From Pseudomonas sp. LS.1a (GTDB lineage: Bacteria; Pseudomonadota; Gammaproteobacteria; Pseudomonadales; Pseudomonadaceae), in contig NZ_CP092827.1 in assembly GCF_022533585.1 (NCBI RefSeq), forward strand, positions 373,001 through 437,000: 64,000 bases of DNA. Direction: 5' to 3'. Positions 55,942 through 64,000 of the stretch are shown here, piece after piece; the first letter of the stretch is position 1, and every line of letters starts with the position of its first letter. The notes beneath the pieces are model-generated. The model worked only from the letters and a program-made list of their open reading frames with translations. It ran no database searches and was not told where the DNA came from. A program made the translations under genes and the position numbers.

Positions 55942-57924
55942 TCACGCGCCAGATGAGGTCGGCGTTTGTGCGGGAACATTCCGGCTCAGCAGGGCGAGGA
56001 GCTGGGTTTTTTCCTCGCTGGTCAATTCGCTTTGACGTGATTTCCTGAGCAGTTGTTCCAGGCTGCGCTCGCGTTGGCGGGCGGACAAGCTAGTTATAGT
56101 GTCGAAAAACTGTTGTTCAAGGTTGTCGGCCACGATCAGCCATTCCTTTTCCGCCAGGGCTCGCAGCAGGCGCCCCTGTTCGGTGCCGTGCCAACGCGCG
56201 ATCAACTGCATTGAGCTTAGCCCAGGATTTTTCTGCGCGGCTTCGATCAGTGCTACCAGCAGCTGGCTGTACAGGTGCTCTTCGTCGGCGAAGTGGCTGG
56301 CATCTTCCACCTTGCCGGCCAGCAGCGGGTGGTGCAGCAGAGTGCGCAGGGCGGCCAGGGTGGGCGGCTCGACCGGGGCCGGCACGCGGGGTGGCGCTTC
56401 GTCACGTTGCTGCCAGGGCTTGCCACCCTTGCGGTTCTTGTCCCAGGGCTTGTCGCTCCACTGCTTCTTGCCAGCGCCCTTGTTCGGCTTCCACTCCTGT
56501 TCCTGATGAACGGGGGCGTAGTCGTGCTGCGGCATGTCGCCGTAGTCGGGGGTGTAGCTGGCCATGGCGTCGTAGTCGTAGCCAGGGTCGTAGTCCGGCA
56601 CGCTGCTGGAGGCCGGGGCGTGTTGCGTCAGTTGCTCGACCTGCTGCGGGTCGAGGCCGGTGATTTCCTTCAGGCGGTTGCGCATCAGTTGGCGCAGGTT
56701 GGCGCCGGGGATCTTTTCGATCAGCGGTGCGGCCAGGGTCGCCATGTGCGCCTTGCCTTCCAGCGAGCGCGGGTCGGCTTCGACGCTCAGTTGCTCGAAG
56801 AAGTAATCGGCCAGCGGCTGGGCGTGCTGGTTGATGCGGGCCATGAAGGCATCGGTGCCTTCGGCGCGCACCAGGCTGTCCGGGTCTTCGCCTTCGGGCA
56901 GGAACAGGAAGCGCGCGCGGCGACCGTCCTGCAGGTTCGACAGGGTCGATTCCAGGGCGCGCCAGGCCGCCTTGCGCCCGGCCTGGTCGCCGTCGAAGCA
57001 GAACAGCACGCTGGGCACCACGCGGAACAGGCGCTTGAGGTGCTCTTCGCTGGTGGCTGTGCCAAGGGTGGCCACGGCGTTGCGCAGGCCTTGCTGGGCC
57101 AGGGCGATGACGTCCATGTAGCCTTCGACGACGATGATTTCGTCGAGGTTGCGGTTGTGCTTGCGCGCCTCGTACAGGCCGTACAGTTCCTGGCCCTTGT
57201 GGAATACCGGGGTTTCCGGGGAGTTCAGGTACTTGGGCTTGTCGTCGCCGAGCACTCGGCCACCGAAGGCGATGATGCGTCCGCGGCTGTCGCGGATCGG
57301 GAACATCACCCGGTCGCGGAAACGGTCGTAGCGCTTGCCGCTTTCGGCGTTCTCGATCAGCAGGCCGGCATCGATCATCACCTTTTGCTGCAGGGTGTCG
57401 GCACCCAGGTGCTTGAGCAGGTTGTCCCAGCCTGGCGGGGCGAAGCCCAGGCCGAAGTCGCGGGCGATTTCCCCGGACAGGCCGCGGCCCTTGAGGTACT
57501 CCACCGCCGCTTTGCGGGTCGGGTGGCTGCGCAGGGCCTGGCGGTAGAACTCCGAGGCGGCGTCCAGTAGCGGGTACAGCGGCGAATCGGTTGGCTGGCG
57601 CGGCTTGTGGTCGCGGCGGCCTTGCTCGCGGGGCACTTCCATGCCGGCGGCGCGGGCCAACTCCTCGACGGCCTGGGGGAAGTCCAGGTTGTCGTGGTCC
57701 ATGACGAAGCCCAGGGCGTTGCCGCCGGCACCGCAGCCGAAGCAGTAGTAGAACTGCTTGTCGGGGCTGACCGTGAAGGAAGGGGTCTTTTCCTTGTGGA
57801 ACGGGCAGCAGGCGGAGTAGTTCTTGCCGGTTTTTTTCAGCTGGACGCGCGAACTCACCACGTCGACGATGTCGAGGCGGTTGATAAGGTCGTCAATGAA
57901 ACTCTGGGGAATCAGCCCGGCCAT
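55942..57924 (-). CDS. dnaG: DNA primase DnaG
   Basis: This 660-residue enzyme makes RNA primers at the replication fork. The zinc ribbon 'SACCPFHKEKTPSF' with 'YYCFGCGAGGNA' is at residues 39-65, the TOPRIM core has 'IIVVEGYMDVIALAQ' and 'VLFCFDGDQAGRKA' (about 265-320), and the C-terminal helicase-binding domain follows a flexible, Pro/Gln-rich linker (about 440-510). The start at 57924 (MAGLIPQSFIDDL) is preferred over 57945. Second gene of the rpsU-dnaG-rpoD operon. Confidence 0.98.
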   Translation of the reverse strand: MAGLIPQSFIDDLINRLDIVDVVSSRVQLKKTGKNYSACCPFHKEKTPSFTVSPDKQFYYCFGCGAGGNALGFVMDHDNLDFPQAVEELARAAGMEVPREQGRRDHKPRQPTDSPLYPLLDAASEFYRQALRSHPTRKAAVEYLKGRGLSGEIARDFGLGFAPPGWDNLLKHLGADTLQQKVMIDAGLLIENAESGKRYDRFRDRVMFPIRDSRGRIIAFGGRVLGDDKPKYLNSPETPVFHKGQELYGLYEARKHNRNLDEIIVVEGYMDVIALAQQGLRNAVATLGTATSEEHLKRLFRVVPSVLFCFDGDQAGRKAAWRALESTLSNLQDGRRARFLFLPEGEDPDSLVRAEGTDAFMARINQHAQPLADYFFEQLSVEADPRSLEGKAHMATLAAPLIEKIPGANLRQLMRNRLKEITGLDPQQVEQLTQHAPASSSVPDYDPGYDYDAMASYTPDYGDMPQHDYAPVHQEQEWKPNKGAGKKQWSDKPWDKNRKGGKPWQQRDEAPPRVPAPVEPPTLAALRTLLHHPLLAGKVEDASHFADEEHLYSQLLVALIEAAQKNPGLSSMQLIARWHGTEQGRLLRALAEKEWLIVADNLEQQFFDTITSLSARQRERSLEQLLRKSRQSELTSEEKTQLLALLSRNVPAQTPTSSGA

Positions 57925-58226
57925 GGCAGTCTCGTCATCTGGCAACTGGCAAGTCTAATCGCTCACGCGCCGAATGGGGCGAGTGCCGCTTGGGGAAGTG
58001 CGAGGGAATGTGTGCTCGTCGCCAGCCCCTGAGGGCCCGTCAGTCGGACGTGCACGTCTGGTCATACAGCAAGGAGGACCAGCTCTGACGTTTCAGGCAG
58101 GTTGCCCATGTGCAGTTCGCATGAAGCTTGTGCAGGGCCTTGAGCTAGCTGCTCAAGTTTGAAGCGACCACTGCCATCGCCCGGCGGTTAGCCGGGCAGG
58201 CAGAAGCTTTGCGTAGAACGTCTGTA
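57925..58226. other. Intergenic region between rpsU and dnaG
   Basis: These 302 bases hold the hairpin GCCCGGC-GGTTA-GCCGGGC at 58179-58197, which by position resembles the internal terminator that lowers dnaG expression in other bacteria. A sequence 'gccagcccctgagggcccgtcagtc' near 58021 could form another stem. I see no gene. Confidence 0.6.
58179..58197 (-). terminator. Hairpin after rpsU
   Basis: A perfect 7-bp stem GCCCGGC-GGTTA-GCCGGGC, 30 bases after the rpsU stop, with no T-run; it probably attenuates. Confidence 0.6.
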
Positions 58227-58442
58227 TTAGTACAGACGAACGGCGCGGCGCTGTTCGCGCTGAACTTTCTTGGCGTGACGCTTAACAGCAGCAGCTGCTT
58301 TGCGCTTACGCTCGGCGGTCGGCTTCTCGTAAAACTCGCGGCTACGAACTTCAGCCAGTACACCGGCTTTTTCGCAGGAGCGCTTGAAACGACGCAGAGC
58401 TACGTCGAAGGGTTCGTTCTCTTTAACTTTGACGGCTGGCAT
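58227..58442 (-). CDS. rpsU: 30S ribosomal protein S21
   Basis: This 71-residue basic protein starts [19 protein letters not shown] and has the family core '[39 protein letters not shown]'. S21 helps start translation and joins the 30S subunit near the anti-Shine-Dalgarno sequence. Its start has AAGG about nine bases upstream. It is first in the operon with dnaG and rpoD and divergent from tsaD. Confidence 0.99.
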   Translation of the reverse strand: MPAVKVKENEPFDVALRRFKRSCEKAGVLAEVRSREFYEKPTAERKRKAAAAVKRHAKKVQREQRRAVRLY

Positions 58443-58646
58443 CCAGGGCTACCTTAATTCATTACCGGGGTAGACGTGCTCCTGGCAAAACAAAGGTGTG
58501 CTGGAGAACGTCGGTTTTCAAGGGTTGCGGATGTTAACCCTTAGCAAGCCGGAATGCAAAGCCTCTGATCGAAAACCGCTGGTCGGCATCCGACACGGGG
58601 ACTATCATGCGCGGCTTCGAATTCAGCCCCCACAAGGGACGAACCC

Positions 58647-59672
58647 ATGCTAGTACTGGGATTGGAAACATCCTGCGACGAAACTGGCGTCGCATTATAC
58701 GACAGCGAGCGCGGTTTGTTGGCCGACGCGCTGTTCAGCCAGATCGACCTGCACCGCGTGTTCGGCGGTGTGGTGCCAGAGCTTGCCTCGCGTGACCACG
58801 TCAAGCGCATGCTGCCGCTCATCCGCCAGGTGCTGGACGAGGCCGGCTGCGTCGCCACCGAGATCGACGCCATCGCCTACACCGCGGGCCCGGGCCTGGT
58901 CGGTGCATTGCTGGTGGGGGCCTCCTGCGCCCAGGCGCTGGCCTTTGCCTGGGACATCCCGGCGATTGGCGTGCACCACATGGAGGGCCACCTGCTGGCG
59001 CCCATGCTGGAAGAAAACCCGCCGCAGTTTCCGTTCGTCGCTTTGTTGGTTTCCGGTGGCCATACCCAGCTGGTGCGGGTCGATGGCATCGGCCAATACG
59101 AGCTGCTGGGCGAGAGCCTGGACGACGCCGCCGGCGAAGCGTTCGACAAGACTGCCAAGCTGATCGGCCTGAACTACCCCGGTGGCCCGGAAATCGCCCG
59201 CCTGGCCGAGCGCGGCGTGCCTGGCCGCTTCGTGTTCCCGCGGCCGATGACCGACCGCCCGGGCCTGGAGTTCAGCTTCAGCGGCCTGAAAACCTTTGCC
59301 CTGAACACCTGGCAGCAGTGCCGCGATGCCGGCGACGACAGTGAGCAAACCCGTTGCGACCTGTCCCTGGCATTCCAGCAGGCGGTGGTGGAGACTTTGA
59401 CCATCAAGTGCAAGCGGGCGCTCAAGCAGACCGGCCTCAAGCGCCTGGTGATTGCCGGTGGCGTCAGCGCCAACAAGGCCCTGCGCGCGTCCCTCGAGGA
59501 CATGCTCGGCAGCATCAAGGGCAACGTGTACTACGCGCGCCCGCAGTTCTGCACCGACAACGGCGCGATGATCGCCTACGCTGGCTGCCAGCGGTTGTTG
59601 GCCGGGCAGCAGCAGGACCTGGCAATCAGCGTGCAGGCACGCTGGCCGATGGAGCAGCTGCCGCCGGTTTAA
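58647..59672 (+). CDS. tsaD: tRNA N6-threonylcarbamoyladenosine transferase TsaD
   Basis: This 341-residue protein (formerly Gcp) transfers threonylcarbamoyl to A37 of tRNAs that read ANN codons. The N-terminal '[16 protein letters not shown]', the metal ligands in '[14 protein letters not shown]' (H-x3-H near residue 111) and '[13 protein letters not shown]' are typical, and 'NGAMIAYAG' near the end contains the last metal Asp before it. It has ASKHA fold and is cytoplasmic. Divergent from rpsU, convergent with plsY, as is usual in pseudomonads. Confidence 0.98.
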   Translation: MLVLGLETSCDETGVALYDSERGLLADALFSQIDLHRVFGGVVPELASRDHVKRMLPLIRQVLDEAGCVATEIDAIAYTAGPGLVGALLVGASCAQALAFAWDIPAIGVHHMEGHLLAPMLEENPPQFPFVALLVSGGHTQLVRVDGIGQYELLGESLDDAAGEAFDKTAKLIGLNYPGGPEIARLAERGVPGRFVFPRPMTDRPGLEFSFSGLKTFALNTWQQCRDAGDDSEQTRCDLSLAFQQAVVETLTIKCKRALKQTGLKRLVIAGGVSANKALRASLEDMLGSIKGNVYYARPQFCTDNGAMIAYAGCQRLLAGQQQDLAISVQARWPMEQLPPV

Positions 59673-59675
59673 GCG

Positions 59676-60245
59676 TCAGAAGTGCCGTTCGCGCCCGGCA
59701 AACAGGTCGCGCAGGTTGCTGCGGTGACGCCACACGATCATCGCCGTCAGCACGGTGATCGGCAGCAGGGCCTCGGGCTCGCGCCAGGCCAGCAATGGCA
59801 AGGTCAGTGGTGTGGCGATCAGCGCCGCCAGCGAGCTGGTGCGGGTAAGGTAGAAGGTCAGCAGCCAGGCGCCGATGGCCAGCAGTGCGGCCGGGAAGTA
59901 AAGGGCCATGAGCATGCCGGCGGCGGTCGCCACGCCCTTGCCGCCCTGGAAGCGGAAGTACAGCGGGAACAGGTGGCCCAGCACCGCGCACACGCCGACC
60001 CAGGCCTGTGCGTGCAGGTCCAGCCCGGCAAGGCGGGCGAGCAATACTGGCAACAGGCCCTTGCACAGGTCGCCAAGCAGGGTCAGGATCGCCAGTTTGC
60101 GGCCTGCCAGGCGTAGCATGTTGGTGGCGCCGGCATTGCCTGAGCCGCTGGAACGCGGGTCCGGGCTGCCCGTGAGGCGGCTGAGGACGATGGCGAAGGA
60201 CAGCGAGCCGAGCAGGTAGGCGAGCAACGCCAGTAACCAAAACAT
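59676..60245 (-). CDS. plsY: Glycerol-3-phosphate acyltransferase PlsY
   Basis: This 189-residue inner-membrane protein uses acyl-phosphate to acylate glycerol-3-phosphate at the start of phospholipid synthesis. Five helices are visible. Motifs are '[20 protein letters not shown]' (about 30-50) and '[16 protein letters not shown]' (about 95-110), with '[10 protein letters not shown]' after it. It converges with tsaD with three bases between stops and is divergent from folB. Confidence 0.96.
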   Translation of the reverse strand: MFWLLALLAYLLGSLSFAIVLSRLTGSPDPRSSGSGNAGATNMLRLAGRKLAILTLLGDLCKGLLPVLLARLAGLDLHAQAWVGVCAVLGHLFPLYFRFQGGKGVATAAGMLMALYFPAALLAIGAWLLTFYLTRTSSLAALIATPLTLPLLAWREPEALLPITVLTAMIVWRHRSNLRDLFAGRERHF

Positions 60246-60319
60246 GCTAACTATTCCGGGCGAGGACGCCCTGATTCTAACGGCGCCAGTCGCCCTTGTC
60301 GTGCTGTGGAGAGAAGTGC

Positions 60320-60676
60320 TTGGACAGAGTGTTCATCGAAGGCCTGGAAGTCGATACCGTCATCGGTGCCTATGACTGGGAGCGGGATATTCGCCAGTGC
60401 TTGCGCCTGGACCTGAGCTTTGCCTGGGACAACCGCCCGGCAGCGGCCGGTGACGACCTGAACCTGGCCCTGGACTATGCCAGCGTATCGGCGCGCATCC
60501 AGGCGTTTGCCGAACAGGCCCGTTTCGAGTTGGTGGAAACCTTCGCCGAGCGCCTGGTGGCGGCATTGATGGAAGAGTTCCACATCCCGTGGGTGCGGTT
60601 GAAACTGACCAAGCCGGGTGCGGTGCCTGCGGCCCGTGGTGGTGTTGGCGTGGAGATCGAGCGCGGATGTCTCTGA
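60320..60676 (+). CDS. folB: Dihydroneopterin aldolase FolB
   Basis: This 118-residue enzyme converts dihydroneopterin to hydroxymethyldihydropterin in folate synthesis. It shows '[31 protein letters not shown]' at the start, '[33 protein letters not shown]' and 'LTKPGAV' with the catalytic Lys. The likely start is TTG at 60320, preceded by GGAGAG eight bases upstream; the frame's earlier codons (from 60296) are not conserved. Its stop overlaps the folK start by ten bases. Confidence 0.95.
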   Translation: MDRVFIEGLEVDTVIGAYDWERDIRQCLRLDLSFAWDNRPAAAGDDLNLALDYASVSARIQAFAEQARFELVETFAERLVAALMEEFHIPWVRLKLTKPGAVPAARGGVGVEIERGCL

Positions 60677-61176
60677 GCACGGTTTACCTTGGCCTTGGCA
60701 GCAACATCGAGCGCGAGGCGCACTTGTGCGCCGGGCTCGATGCGTTGGCCGGCATCCTGAGCGATATACGCTGTTCGCCGGCGTTCGAAAGCCAGGCGGT
60801 GGGGATCAAGAGCGGGCCGTTCATCAACTTCGTGGTGACCGGGCAGACTGCGTTGCCGTTGATCGAACTGGACCGCCGGCTGAAGTTCATCGAGGCCGAC
60901 AACGGCCGCTATGCGCCGGACCGCAAAGGGCTGCCGCTGGATATCGACGTGCTGATGTATGACGATTTGCACGGCACGTTCGATGGGCTGGTGTTGCCTC
61001 GGGCCGAGATCCTGAAGAATGCCTTCGTCCTGTGGCCGCTGTCGCTGCTGGCGCCGGAGCTGGTGCATCCGGGGGTAGGCAAGACGATGGCGCAGTTGTG
61101 GCAGGAGGCGCGGATCGATCAGGTGTTGGCGCCGGTTGCCTTTGAGTGGCGTGGGTTGCAGCTGACTCCGGCATAA
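60667..61176 (+). CDS. folK: Hydroxymethyldihydropterin pyrophosphokinase FolK
   Basis: This 169-residue enzyme pyrophosphorylates the pterin alcohol from FolB. 'VYLGLGSNIEREAHL' at the N-terminus, 'FINFVVTGQTALPLIELDRRLKFIEADNGR' and 'LPLDIDVLMYDD' with the Mg-binding Asp pair are family blocks; the Arg-rich loop before the Asp pair is shorter than in E. coli, as often in this clade. It overlaps folB, so the two are coupled. Followed by a large inverted repeat. Confidence 0.93.
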   Translation: MSLSTVYLGLGSNIEREAHLCAGLDALAGILSDIRCSPAFESQAVGIKSGPFINFVVTGQTALPLIELDRRLKFIEADNGRYAPDRKGLPLDIDVLMYDDLHGTFDGLVLPRAEILKNAFVLWPLSLLAPELVHPGVGKTMAQLWQEARIDQVLAPVAFEWRGLQLTPA

Positions 61177-61183
61177 GCCTGTC

Positions 61184-61280
61184 CCGGCCCTTTCGCGGCT
61201 AAAGCCGCTCCCACAGGGATCGCATGATGCCAAATGCTGTGCGATCCCTGTGGGAGCGGCTTTAGCCGCGAAAGGGCCGG
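61184..61280. terminator. 41-bp perfect inverted repeat between convergent folK and cca
   Basis: Arms 61184-61224 and 61240-61280 are exact reverse complements with a 15-base loop. They belong to the 'gcggctaaagccgctccc' REP variant. The position between convergent genes suggests a two-way terminator. Confidence 0.85.
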
Positions 61281-61285
61281 TATGC

Positions 61286-62398
61286 TCAACCGAGCTTGTA
61301 AGCCTCGAGGGCTTTCAGCCGCTCACCTTTGAGCGCTTCGCCCAAGGCCTGGCCAGTCAGCCCTGCCTGCACCAACGGCTTCACATCCACCGCCCGCGCC
61401 GCCGCCGCTGCCCCGCGCAGGTAATCGGCCTGTGGATAACCCGATTTGCCCTCGCCCAGCGCGGTCATCTCGCAAGCGATCAGGAAGTCCTCGAACCGCT
61501 GCGGTCGCCGGTACACATCGAACTTCTGCAACAGCTCCAGCAATGCCGTGGCAGGCAGCTCCAGCGCCTGGTTGCCTTGCGCCAGGCACTCACCCGTCAG
61601 TAACGCCAGCTCCTGGCACTCTCGCGGCGCCTTGAGGCGCTGGTTGACGGCTTTGATCGCGGCTGGGGCCAGCGCCCGCAACAAGCAGGCCCAGCGTACA
61701 TGCAGGGGCTGTTCGTGCAATGCCGCCTGTTCCAGCGCTGCCAGGGCCTGGGGAGCGTCATCAAGCTCAGGCAACAGCTGCTGCAGGGCGCCACAAGCAT
61801 GCAACACCTGGAAGAACACCTGCGGCTGCGCCTCCATCAGCGCCCGCTCGATTTCCTTCCAGCTGCGCTCGGCAGTCAGCGCCTGCAATTCGCCAGAGGC
61901 GCTGATCTGGCGCATCAGCTCAAGTGTCTCATCGGCAACCCGGAAACCCAGCGGTGCATAACGGGCAGCAAAGCGTGCTACGCGCAGCACGCGCAAGGGA
62001 TCTTCGGCGAATGCCGGGGAAACATGGCGTAAAAGGCGCTGATCTAGATCGTCCTGGCCATGATAAGGGTCGTACACCGTACCCGCCTCGTCCTCGGCCA
62101 TCGCATTGATGGTCAGGTCACGGCGGATCAAGTCCTCTTCCAGGGTTACATCGGGGCTGGCGTGGAAGGTGAACCCGCCATAGCCACGCCCGCTCTTGCG
62201 TTCGGTGCGCGCCAAGGCGTATTCCTCGCCGGTTTTCGGGTGCAGGAACACCGGGAAATCAGCGCCGACCGGTCGAAAGCCCTTGGCGTGCATTTCCTCG
62301 ACCGTGGCGCCGACCACCAGCCAGTCGATATCGCTGACAGGGCGGCCGAGCAAGCGGTCGCGCACGGCGCCGCCGACTTTGTAGATGTGCATGTGCAA
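61286..62398 (-). CDS. cca: CCA-adding enzyme (tRNA nucleotidyltransferase)
   Basis: This 370-residue class II nucleotidyltransferase adds or repairs the CCA end of tRNAs. It shows '[27 protein letters not shown]' with the catalytic DxD, '[16 protein letters not shown]' and '[15 protein letters not shown]'. It is about 40 residues shorter than the E. coli enzyme and no HD motif is seen in its C-terminal part, so phosphohydrolase activity is unlikely. The first ATG (62398) is eight bases after GGAG; a second in-frame ATG at 62392 is also possible. Confidence 0.96.
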   Translation of the reverse strand: MHMHIYKVGGAVRDRLLGRPVSDIDWLVVGATVEEMHAKGFRPVGADFPVFLHPKTGEEYALARTERKSGRGYGGFTFHASPDVTLEEDLIRRDLTINAMAEDEAGTVYDPYHGQDDLDQRLLRHVSPAFAEDPLRVLRVARFAARYAPLGFRVADETLELMRQISASGELQALTAERSWKEIERALMEAQPQVFFQVLHACGALQQLLPELDDAPQALAALEQAALHEQPLHVRWACLLRALAPAAIKAVNQRLKAPRECQELALLTGECLAQGNQALELPATALLELLQKFDVYRRPQRFEDFLIACEMTALGEGKSGYPQADYLRGAAAAARAVDVKPLVQAGLTGQALGEALKGERLKALEAYKLG

Positions 62399-62447
62399 CT
62401 CTCCATAACTGCCGACAGGATACCCTGTCGGCAGTTATGGCGTGGCA

Positions 62448-64000
62448 CTAGAGGTGGTGGATGACAGCCAGGTCCATGCGGCCGTAGTCGCCGTTTTCGC
62501 CGTGTTCGCCGCGTGGTGGCATGTGGTGGGTCTTCATTACCTGCTCGCCCTGTACGGTCTCCAGATGGATGTCGAAGCCCCACAGGCGGTGCAGGTGCTT
62601 GAGCACTTCATCGGTCGAGTCGCCCAGCGGTTTGCGGTTGTGTTGCTGGTGGCGCAAGGTCAGCGAGCGGTCGCCGCGGCGGTCGACGCTCCAGATCTGC
62701 ACGTTCGGTTCGCGGTTGCCCAGGTTGTACTGCGCCGCCAGCAGTTCGCGAATGGTCCGGTAGCCAGCCTCGTCGTGGATGGCAGGTACATACAGGTCGT
62801 CGCGCTGGTCGTCATCTAGGATGCTGAACAGCTTGAGATCGCGCATGACCTTGGGCGAAAGATACTGCAGGATGAAGCTCTCGTCCTTGAAGCTGCTCAT
62901 GGCGAACTTGATGGTAGAAAGCCAGTCACTGCCGGCAATGTCGGGGAACCAGCGGCGATCTTCCTCGGTCGGGTTTTCGCACATGCGGCGGATGTCGGTG
63001 TACATCGCAAAGCCCAGTGCGTAGGGGTTGATGCCGTTGTAGTAGGGGCTGTCGAAGCCGGGCTGGAACACCACGCTGGTGTGCGACTGCAGGAACTCCA
63101 TCATGAAGCCTTCGGTGATCAGCCCTTCGTCGTACAGGTCGTTCATCAGCGTGTAGTGCCAGAACGTCGCCCAGCCCTCGTTCATCACCTGGGTCTGACG
63201 TTGCGGGTAGAAATACTGGGCGATCTTGCGCACGATGCGTACCACCTCGCGCTGCCAGGGTTCCAGCAACGGGGCGTTCTTCTCGATGAAATACAGGATG
63301 TTTTCCTGCGGTTCGGCGGGGAAGCGCGCATCATCGCGATCGTTGCCCTTGTCGGCGCTTTTCGGAATGGTCCGCCACAGGTCATTGATCTGCCGCTGCA
63401 GGTGCTCCTCGCGCTCCTTCTGCCGGCGCCGCTCCTCTTCGGCGGAAATCGGGTAAGGCCGCTTGTAACGGTCGACGCCATAGTTCATCAGGGCATGGCA
63501 GGAGTCGATCAGGTCTTCCACGGCATCGATGCCATGGCGCTCTTCGCACTGGGCGATGTACTGCTTGGCGAACACCAGGTAGTCGATGATCGAGCTGGCG
63601 TCGGTCCAGGTGCGGAACAGGTAGTTGCCCTTGAAGAAGCTGTTATGGCCGTAGCAGGCATGGGCGATCACCAGTGCCTGCATGCACATGGTGTTTTCTT
63701 CCATCAGGTAGGCGATGCACGGGTCGGAGTTGATCACGATCTCGTAGGCCAGGCCCATCTGGCCGCGGCTGTAGGACTTTTCCGTGCTGAGGAACTGCTT
63801 GCCGTAGGACCAGTGGTGATAACCCAGCGGCATGCCGACCGAGGCATAGGCGTCCATCATCTGCTCGGCGGTAATCACCTCGATCTGGTTGGGGTAGGTG
63901 TCCAGGGCGTAACGCTCGGCCAGGCGGCTGATTTCCCGGTCGTAGGTCTGGATCAGTTCGAACGTCCACTCGGACCCGGTGGAAATGGGTTGGCGTCTCT
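62448..64000 (-). CDS. SpoVR-family protein, N-terminus beyond window edge
   Basis: The frame runs from the stop at 62448 to the window edge (at least 517 residues, close to the family's full length). It includes 'PISTGSEWTFELIQTYDREISRLAERYALDTYPNQIEVITAEQMMDAYASVG', 'GYHHWSYGKQF', 'AHACYGHNSFFKGNYLF' and 'NEGWATFWHYTLMNDLYDEGLI' with His/Glu clusters. SpoVR-like proteins (YcgB in E. coli) usually cluster with yeaH and prkA and act in stress or stationary phase; those genes would lie further out. Exact function unknown. Confidence 0.94.
   Translation of the reverse strand, partial: RRQPISTGSEWTFELIQTYDREISRLAERYALDTYPNQIEVITAEQMMDAYASVGMPLGYHHWSYGKQFLSTEKSYSRGQMGLAYEIVINSDPCIAYLMEENTMCMQALVIAHACYGHNSFFKGNYLFRTWTDASSIIDYLVFAKQYIAQCEERHGIDAVEDLIDSCHALMNYGVDRYKRPYPISAEEERRRQKEREEHLQRQINDLWRTIPKSADKGNDRDDARFPAEPQENILYFIEKNAPLLEPWQREVVRIVRKIAQYFYPQRQTQVMNEGWATFWHYTLMNDLYDEGLITEGFMMEFLQSHTSVVFQPGFDSPYYNGINPYALGFAMYTDIRRMCENPTEEDRRWFPDIAGSDWLSTIKFAMSSFKDESFILQYLSPKVMRDLKLFSILDDDQRDDLYVPAIHDEAGYRTIRELLAAQYNLGNREPNVQIWSVDRRGDRSLTLRHQQHNRKPLGDSTDEVLKHLHRLWGFDIHLETVQGEQVMKTHHMPPRGEHGENGDYGRMDLAVIHHL

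Overview
The window is a stretch of GC-rich gammaproteobacterial chromosome that closely matches the Pseudomonas putida group in gene content and order. The signs are the pqqF-A-B-C-D-E cluster, the lysine-catabolic davB-davA pair, the bioB-F-H-C-D operon, rpsU-dnaG-rpoD beside tsaD-plsY-folB-folK-cca, an RsmY-type regulatory RNA, and the many 'gcgggtttacccgc' / 'tgtgggagcgg' palindromic repeats between genes. No tools were used; gene names rest on recognition of motifs, lengths and neighbourhood.

Layout. 1-5.8 kb: an iron-uptake module (FecI-type sigma factor, FecR anti-sigma, TonB siderophore receptor with an STN signalling domain, PepSY membrane protein, small membrane protein), with a likely Fur box in front. 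6.0-9.3 kb: a DnaQ-like exonuclease translationally coupled to a cNMP/CBS/DUF294 protein, divergent from a stand-alone receiver protein. 9.4-13.8 kb: malate synthase G, GcvR and RarD. 13.9-16.4 kb: a large gene of unknown function broken by a single-base frameshift. 16.7-19.5 kb: SrkA kinase, ModE-type regulator and ComF. 19.5-24.1 kb: the biotin operon, preceded by a good BirA operator. 24.3-30.2 kb: a tiny flagellar-rod-like protein, two large acyl-CoA dehydrogenases with a membrane GGDEF protein between them, and a PsrA-like operator before the first dehydrogenase. 30.2-30.4 kb: an RsmY-like sRNA with a GacA box. 30.4-33.2 kb: LysR regulator, class III aminotransferase and a Pmp3-type peptide. 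33.4-41.0 kb: PQQ biosynthesis. 41.1-45.0 kb: davA, davB, a DUF3077 protein with a structured leader, and an Lrp regulator. 45.2-46.0 kb: a DUF4160/DUF2442-HTH gene pair that looks like a toxin-antitoxin module. 46.07-50.06 kb: a small, decayed genomic island in tRNA-Ile(CAU), bounded by 46-bp direct repeats. It carries an ATPase, a membrane protein, a small protein, and remnants of an integrase and an SGNH hydrolase. 50.1-64 kb: a four-domain-class c-di-GMP protein, then housekeeping genes up to a SpoVR gene cut by the window edge.

The parts most worth following up are the tRNA-Ile island with its two promoter-proximal repeats and ATPase cargo, the DUF4160/DUF2442-HTH pair beside it, the 98-residue flagellar-rod-like orphan, the frameshifted 2.5-kb gene, the structured leader before the DUF3077 gene, and several operator-like palindromes.
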